DNA of 64,000 bases from Streptomyces cyaneogriseus subsp. noncyanogenus (GTDB lineage Bacteria > Actinomycetota > Actinomycetes > Streptomycetales > Streptomycetaceae). The stretch is from positions 2,170,001 to 2,234,000 of the forward strand of contig NZ_CP010849.1 of NCBI RefSeq assembly GCF_000931445.1, written 5' to 3'. This document shows positions 63,692 to 64,000 of this stretch, piece by piece (position 1 is the first letter of the stretch; the number at the start of each line of letters is the position of its first letter). A model generated the notes under the pieces. That model saw only the letters and a program-made list of their open reading frames with translations. It was not told where the DNA came from and searched no databases. A program made the translations under genes and the position numbers.

Positions 63692-64000
63692 CTAGCGGTG
63701 CGCGCGACTGGCGGCGATCGCCTCGTAGACCATGCCGACGAGCAGCTCGTCGGCGTCCCGGCGGCCGAACTCGCTCGCCGCGCGGGACATCTCGTACAGC
63801 CGGTGCGGGTCGGCGAGCACGGGCAGGACGTTCTGCTGCACCCACTCGGGGGTGAGGTCCGCGTCGTCGACCAGCAGGCCGCCGCCGGCCTTGACCACCG
63901 GCTGGGCGTTGAGCCGCTGCTCGCCGTTGCCGATGGGCAGCGGGACGTAGGCGGCCGGGAGCCCGACGGCGGAGAGTTCGGCGACGGTCATCGCGCCCGC
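63692..64000 (-). CDS. murG: MurG N-acetylglucosaminyltransferase, C-terminal part (cut by window edge)
   Basis: The last 103 residues of the enzyme that adds GlcNAc to lipid I to make lipid II at the inner membrane face. The nucleotide-sugar site is visible as [41 protein letters not shown], with the conserved EQ near the edge. The 5' end lies beyond the window. It is upstream of ftsQ in the cell-wall/division cluster. Confidence 0.93.
   Translation of the reverse strand, partial: AGAMTVAELSAVGLPAAYVPLPIGNGEQRLNAQPVVKAGGGLLVDDADLTPEWVQQNVLPVLADPHRLYEMSRAASEFGRRDADELLVGMVYEAIAASRAHR

Overview
The window is high-GC actinobacterial chromosome, almost certainly Streptomyces. The evidence is GC-rich wobble positions, frequent GTG starts, many 4-base stop/start overlaps, a trp/his arrangement with a dual-function PriA and no trpF, a small trpM-like gene, a divIVA-sepF-ftsZ cluster and a T-box before ileS. 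From memory, gene order resembles the S. coelicolor gltB-to-murG core region; I could not run an alignment. Nearly all genes are core. The accessory-looking parts are about 1.9-10.5 kb and 33.5-36.0 kb.

Layout. 1-1558 (-): start of gltB and a VIT-family transporter. 1862-10507 (+): seven tightly coupled genes, comprising four different ADP-ribosylglycohydrolase-family proteins, a ribokinase, a class III CoA-transferase and a CitE-like lyase. The second glycohydrolase carries 18 perfect copies of a 21-bp repeat, each with an 11-C tract, and seems to be a pseudoenzyme. This operon is the best candidate for an undescribed pathway. 10574-19715 (-): lgt, a DsbA-like protein, trpA-trpB-trpM-trpC, two small membrane proteins, then hisI-trpE-TIGR02234. 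19798-20433 (+): a DinB-like protein. 20491-26259 (-): hisD-C-B, a 54-aa membrane protein, hisH, priA, ridA and hisF. PriA should serve both the his and trp pathways.

26465-30571 (+): a membrane protein, an unrecognised protein, a Lon-substrate-domain protein and a YbaK-type deacylase. 30656-33367 (-): a DUF2567 protein and an ABC-2 exporter. 33550-36012 is an accessory island: a 69-aa protein, an RsbW-like kinase broken by one missing base, an XRE-TPR regulator, and remnants of a phage-type repressor and a tyrosine integrase. 36045-41318: a NYN protein, a 55-aa protein on the + strand and dnaE. 41574-48227: a DUF2252 protein, a membrane protein, a DsbA-like protein, phoD, a dienelactone hydrolase and a MscS channel.

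48326-53647 (-): a Na+/H+ antiporter, a GNAT protein, an RluA-type pseudouridine synthase, lspA and a DksA-type protein with a very long Lys/Ala-rich tail. 53944-57401 (+): a T-box leader and ileS. 57597-64000 (-): divIVA, a YggT protein, sepF, a YggS protein, pgeF, ftsZ, ftsQ and the 3' end of murG. Strong GC-rich hairpins mark most operon ends. No tRNA, rRNA, CRISPR array or intact insertion sequence was seen.
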